Position numbers and translations under genes: made by a program
DNA from: Paludibacteraceae bacterium
GTDB taxonomy: Bacteria; Bacteroidota; Bacteroidia; Bacteroidales; Paludibacteraceae
Assembly: GCA_018055865.1 (NCBI GenBank)
Contig: JAGPGR010000137.1
Location: 1 to 5,631, forward strand
DNA length: 5,631 nt
Direction: 5' to 3'
Shown: piece after piece, positions 5,396 to 5,631 of the stretch
Numbering within the stretch: position 1 is the first letter of the stretch
How the letters are laid out: every line of letters begins with the position of its first letter
The notes under the pieces: model-generated
The model's database searches: none
What the model saw: only the letters and a program-made list of their open reading frames with translations
Told to the model about the DNA's origin: nothing

Positions 5396-5631
5396 TTATT
5401 TTCTCAGCCAGGAAATTGTTTTCTTTTTCAGGAATGAATCGTCGAGGCAGGTGGACAGAAGTCCGAGATAATTGAGCAACGACCTGCATTCCTTTGCATT
5501 CAAAGTTCCGGAAGGAAAAAGTGCCATAAGTTCGCGTTCTGATTTGCGGGATAGACTGAAAAGCGAAACTCGTTCGGCCCCTTTTGGTGGAATGGACGGG
5601 ACTGAAACCTCCAGTAAGCGTGCTTTGGTTC
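5396..5631 (-). CDS. C-terminal part of an unrecognised protein
   Basis: An open frame enters from the right edge and encodes 77 residues before the TAA at 5396-5398; the start lies outside the window. The stretch begins TKARLLEVSVPSIPPKGAER and ends with a basic tail, DDSFLKKKTISWLRK. The middle (SRKSERELMALFPSGTLNAKECRSLLNYLGLLSTC) reads as two or three amphipathic helices. Uninterrupted coding across the whole edge and a sensible residue composition support a real gene, but I do not recognise the family. There is no membrane segment. The stop is followed by 8 bases, then the ATA triplet and the end of the second MITE-like copy, so that insertion just missed the gene. Confidence 0.65.
   Translation of the reverse strand, partial: TKARLLEVSVPSIPPKGAERVSLFSLSRKSERELMALFPSGTLNAKECRSLLNYLGLLSTCLDDSFLKKKTISWLRK

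Overview
The window looks like chromosomal DNA of a member of the Bacteroidota. It is AT-rich. Start codons are preceded by A-rich leaders rather than Shine-Dalgarno motifs. Two intergenic regions carry the Bacteroidota-type -7 box TAnnTTTG, and the protein sequences (a TolC-like start, the TetR regulator and a duplicated secreted protein) have the flavour of that phylum. I cannot place it to genus.

Left part (1-1660, minus strand): a compact unit reads leftwards, cupin protein, then TetR/AcrR regulator, then small four-helix membrane protein, then the start of a TolC-family outer-membrane efflux protein that runs off the window. The regulator and the membrane protein overlap by 4 bp (ATGA), the membrane protein and TolC are 17 bp apart, and the cupin ends 52 bp before the regulator. 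Upstream of the cupin, a TATCTTTG box abuts a 16-bp inverted repeat, GTGAGTGTTCGCTCAC. This is what an autoregulated TetR-controlled efflux operon would look like; the periplasmic adaptor and inner-membrane pump would be expected beyond position 1.

Middle part (1660-4142): a rightward gene encodes a secreted protein made of two nearly identical beta-rich modules, each with a conserved HGSEAENDKHD stretch and a DTD-x-x-G-K-E loop. It converges on a 477-residue leftward gene for an NAD(P)-binding SDR-type protein with a C-terminal DUF2867-like region (E. coli YbjT-like architecture).

Right part (4143-5631): a repeat-rich, mostly non-coding zone. Two almost identical 191/192-bp elements lie in the same orientation about 0.8 kb apart. 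Each has imperfect terminal inverted repeats and its own 3-bp direct duplication at its borders (AAT for one, ATA for the other), so they look like independently inserted MITEs. Between them are a leftward lipoprotein gene with an antibiotic-biosynthesis-monooxygenase (ABM) domain, a perfect 14-bp palindrome upstream of that gene, and a second, unrelated inverted-repeat element of about 150 bp. The window ends in the 3' part of an unrecognised leftward gene. The MITE-like pair is the most notable non-genic feature; no CRISPR array, tRNA or rRNA was seen.
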